Made by a program: the position numbers and the translations under genes. A stretch of 64,000 bases of DNA from Melieria omissa (taxonomy: Eukaryota; Arthropoda; Insecta; Diptera; Ulidiidae), in the NCBI GenBank assembly GCA_963971225.1, contig OZ020269.1:23204084-23268083 (forward strand). The letters are read 5' to 3'. Shown piece after piece: positions 63,701 to 64,000 of this stretch (the first letter of the stretch is position 1; each line of letters starts with the position of its first letter). Under the pieces are notes generated by a model. The model was not told the DNA's origin, made no database searches, and saw only the letters and a program-made list of their open reading frames with translations.

Positions 63701-64000
63701 CAAACGCGCATGTACAATTGGATGGAACACTTTAAGAAGCACGAATTACAAAGACAGCAAGAAAATCTTTAAATGGTTCTAAATGCACAGCACTAAGTGA
63801 CGTTGTATAGACAACTCGATACACATTAAATTAAAATTAATTAAAATAAATAAATAAATTAATTAATAAACAATCAACAAATTTTTCATTGTAATATTTA
63901 CCTGACATCGGTGCCGGCAATGGCCAGGTAGGTGCCGCTCTGATCAAAGCACAAATCCTTCACCTCGTAGCCGTCGTCCAATTGTATAGTCTTGAAATTT
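60721..64000 (-). CDS. Prp19: Prp19, spliceosome-associated E3 ubiquitin ligase (partial)
   Basis: PRPF19 is the U-box, WD40-repeat core of the NineTeen complex, which activates the spliceosome by K63-linked ubiquitylation. Only the last two exons are in the window; the gene continues beyond the right edge. The penultimate exon (from 63902 past 64000) reads [20 protein letters not shown] then [12 protein letters not shown]. The last exon (60865-60721) reads [16 protein letters not shown], then [20 protein letters not shown] and ends KLYAIE. These match the final WD40 blade of PRPF19, where human ends STGMDRSLKFYSL. The junction is in phase (AG|G gives Arg). The intron of 3036 bp (60866-63901) contains a complete gene on the opposite strand. 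The U-box and most WD repeats are outside the window. Confidence 0.93.
60870..61560. repeat. Very AT-rich intron part with a 311-bp-period duplication
   Basis: ATAAATATTTCATAAAT starts at 61022 and again at 61333. About 130 bp after it match (including CAATAAATAAT...TTAAACAGTTTTATT), so the block was duplicated in tandem and then diverged. Confidence 0.75.
61721..63772 (+). CDS. Coiled-coil protein, CFAP100/MIA-complex-like, nested in Prp19 intron
   Basis: Ten exons with good splice sites: 61721-61784, 61852-61928, 61994-62103, 62190-62322, 62388-62572, 62642-62845, 62923-63021, 63084-63214, 63283-63478 and 63587-63772; about 460 residues. It starts [15 protein letters not shown] with a strong context. 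Exon 4 ([20 protein letters not shown] then [15 protein letters not shown]) and exon 5 ([17 protein letters not shown]) are long Lys/Glu/Gln-rich helices like the DUF4200 region of CFAP73/CFAP100. The C-terminus ([20 protein letters not shown] then [20 protein letters not shown]) resembles the conserved CFAP100 tail. CFAP100 belongs to the modifier-of-inner-arms complex of cilia and sperm flagella. Between exons 4 and 5 the phases disagree by one base if the better acceptor is used; an acceptor at 62409-62410 would restore the frame. The gene is convincing, the family name only moderately so. Confidence 0.75.

Overview
The window looks like nuclear DNA of a higher fly (Diptera, Cyclorrhapha), most plausibly a true fruit fly (Tephritidae) or a relative. 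The genes have short GT-AG introns beside very long ones, their best-recognised relatives are Drosophila genes, non-coding DNA is AT-rich with many CA/TTG microsatellites, and it carries relics of Tc1, mariner, hAT, piggyBac-like, Helitron and LINE elements. The family assignment is inference; no database search was possible.

Layout. Positions 1-15.4 kb hold no gene I can name: they contain a Tc1/IS630-like transposase relic, two LINE fragments, a TTAA-flanked MITE, Helitron-related repeats, and one orphan exon-like segment with good splice sites. At 15.5-18.8 kb (minus) lies Incenp (8 exons), the Aurora B scaffold of the chromosomal passenger complex. At 20.5-24.4 kb (plus) lies PIG-O (6 exons), the GPI ethanolamine-phosphate transferase. 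The span 24.7-27.4 kb is repetitive: a TA-flanked MITE, then a Helitron nested inside a short hAT-type element. From 53.0 down to 29.1 kb (minus) runs Ttd14 (9 exons over 24 kb), a P-loop plus CYTH-domain protein of photoreceptor membrane trafficking; its large introns hold a mariner relic with a hAT MITE inside it, a Tc1 element with intact ends, a LINE RNase H relic, a palindromic 17-bp tandem array and several local duplications. At 55.1-56.8 kb (plus) lies slim/KLHDC10, a kelch-propeller protein. At 59.8-60.3 kb (plus) lies Lamtor2, a Ragulator subunit. The right end (minus) holds the last two exons of Prp19, the spliceosomal E3 ligase; its 3.0-kb last intron contains a complete ten-exon gene on the plus strand coding a coiled-coil protein that resembles the ciliary MIA-complex protein CFAP100.

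The genes do not form a pathway: mitosis, GPI-anchor synthesis, phototransduction trafficking, stress signalling, lysosomal mTORC1 signalling, splicing and probably flagellar function simply lie side by side. Incenp/PIG-O and Ttd14/slim are divergent pairs; PIG-O/Ttd14 and Lamtor2/Prp19 are convergent pairs. I assembled exon structures by hand from splice consensus and reading phase. All phases close except one junction in the nested gene. No clearly new biological system was found; the best leads are the nested gene, the layered transposon insertions and a phase-neutral orphan exon.
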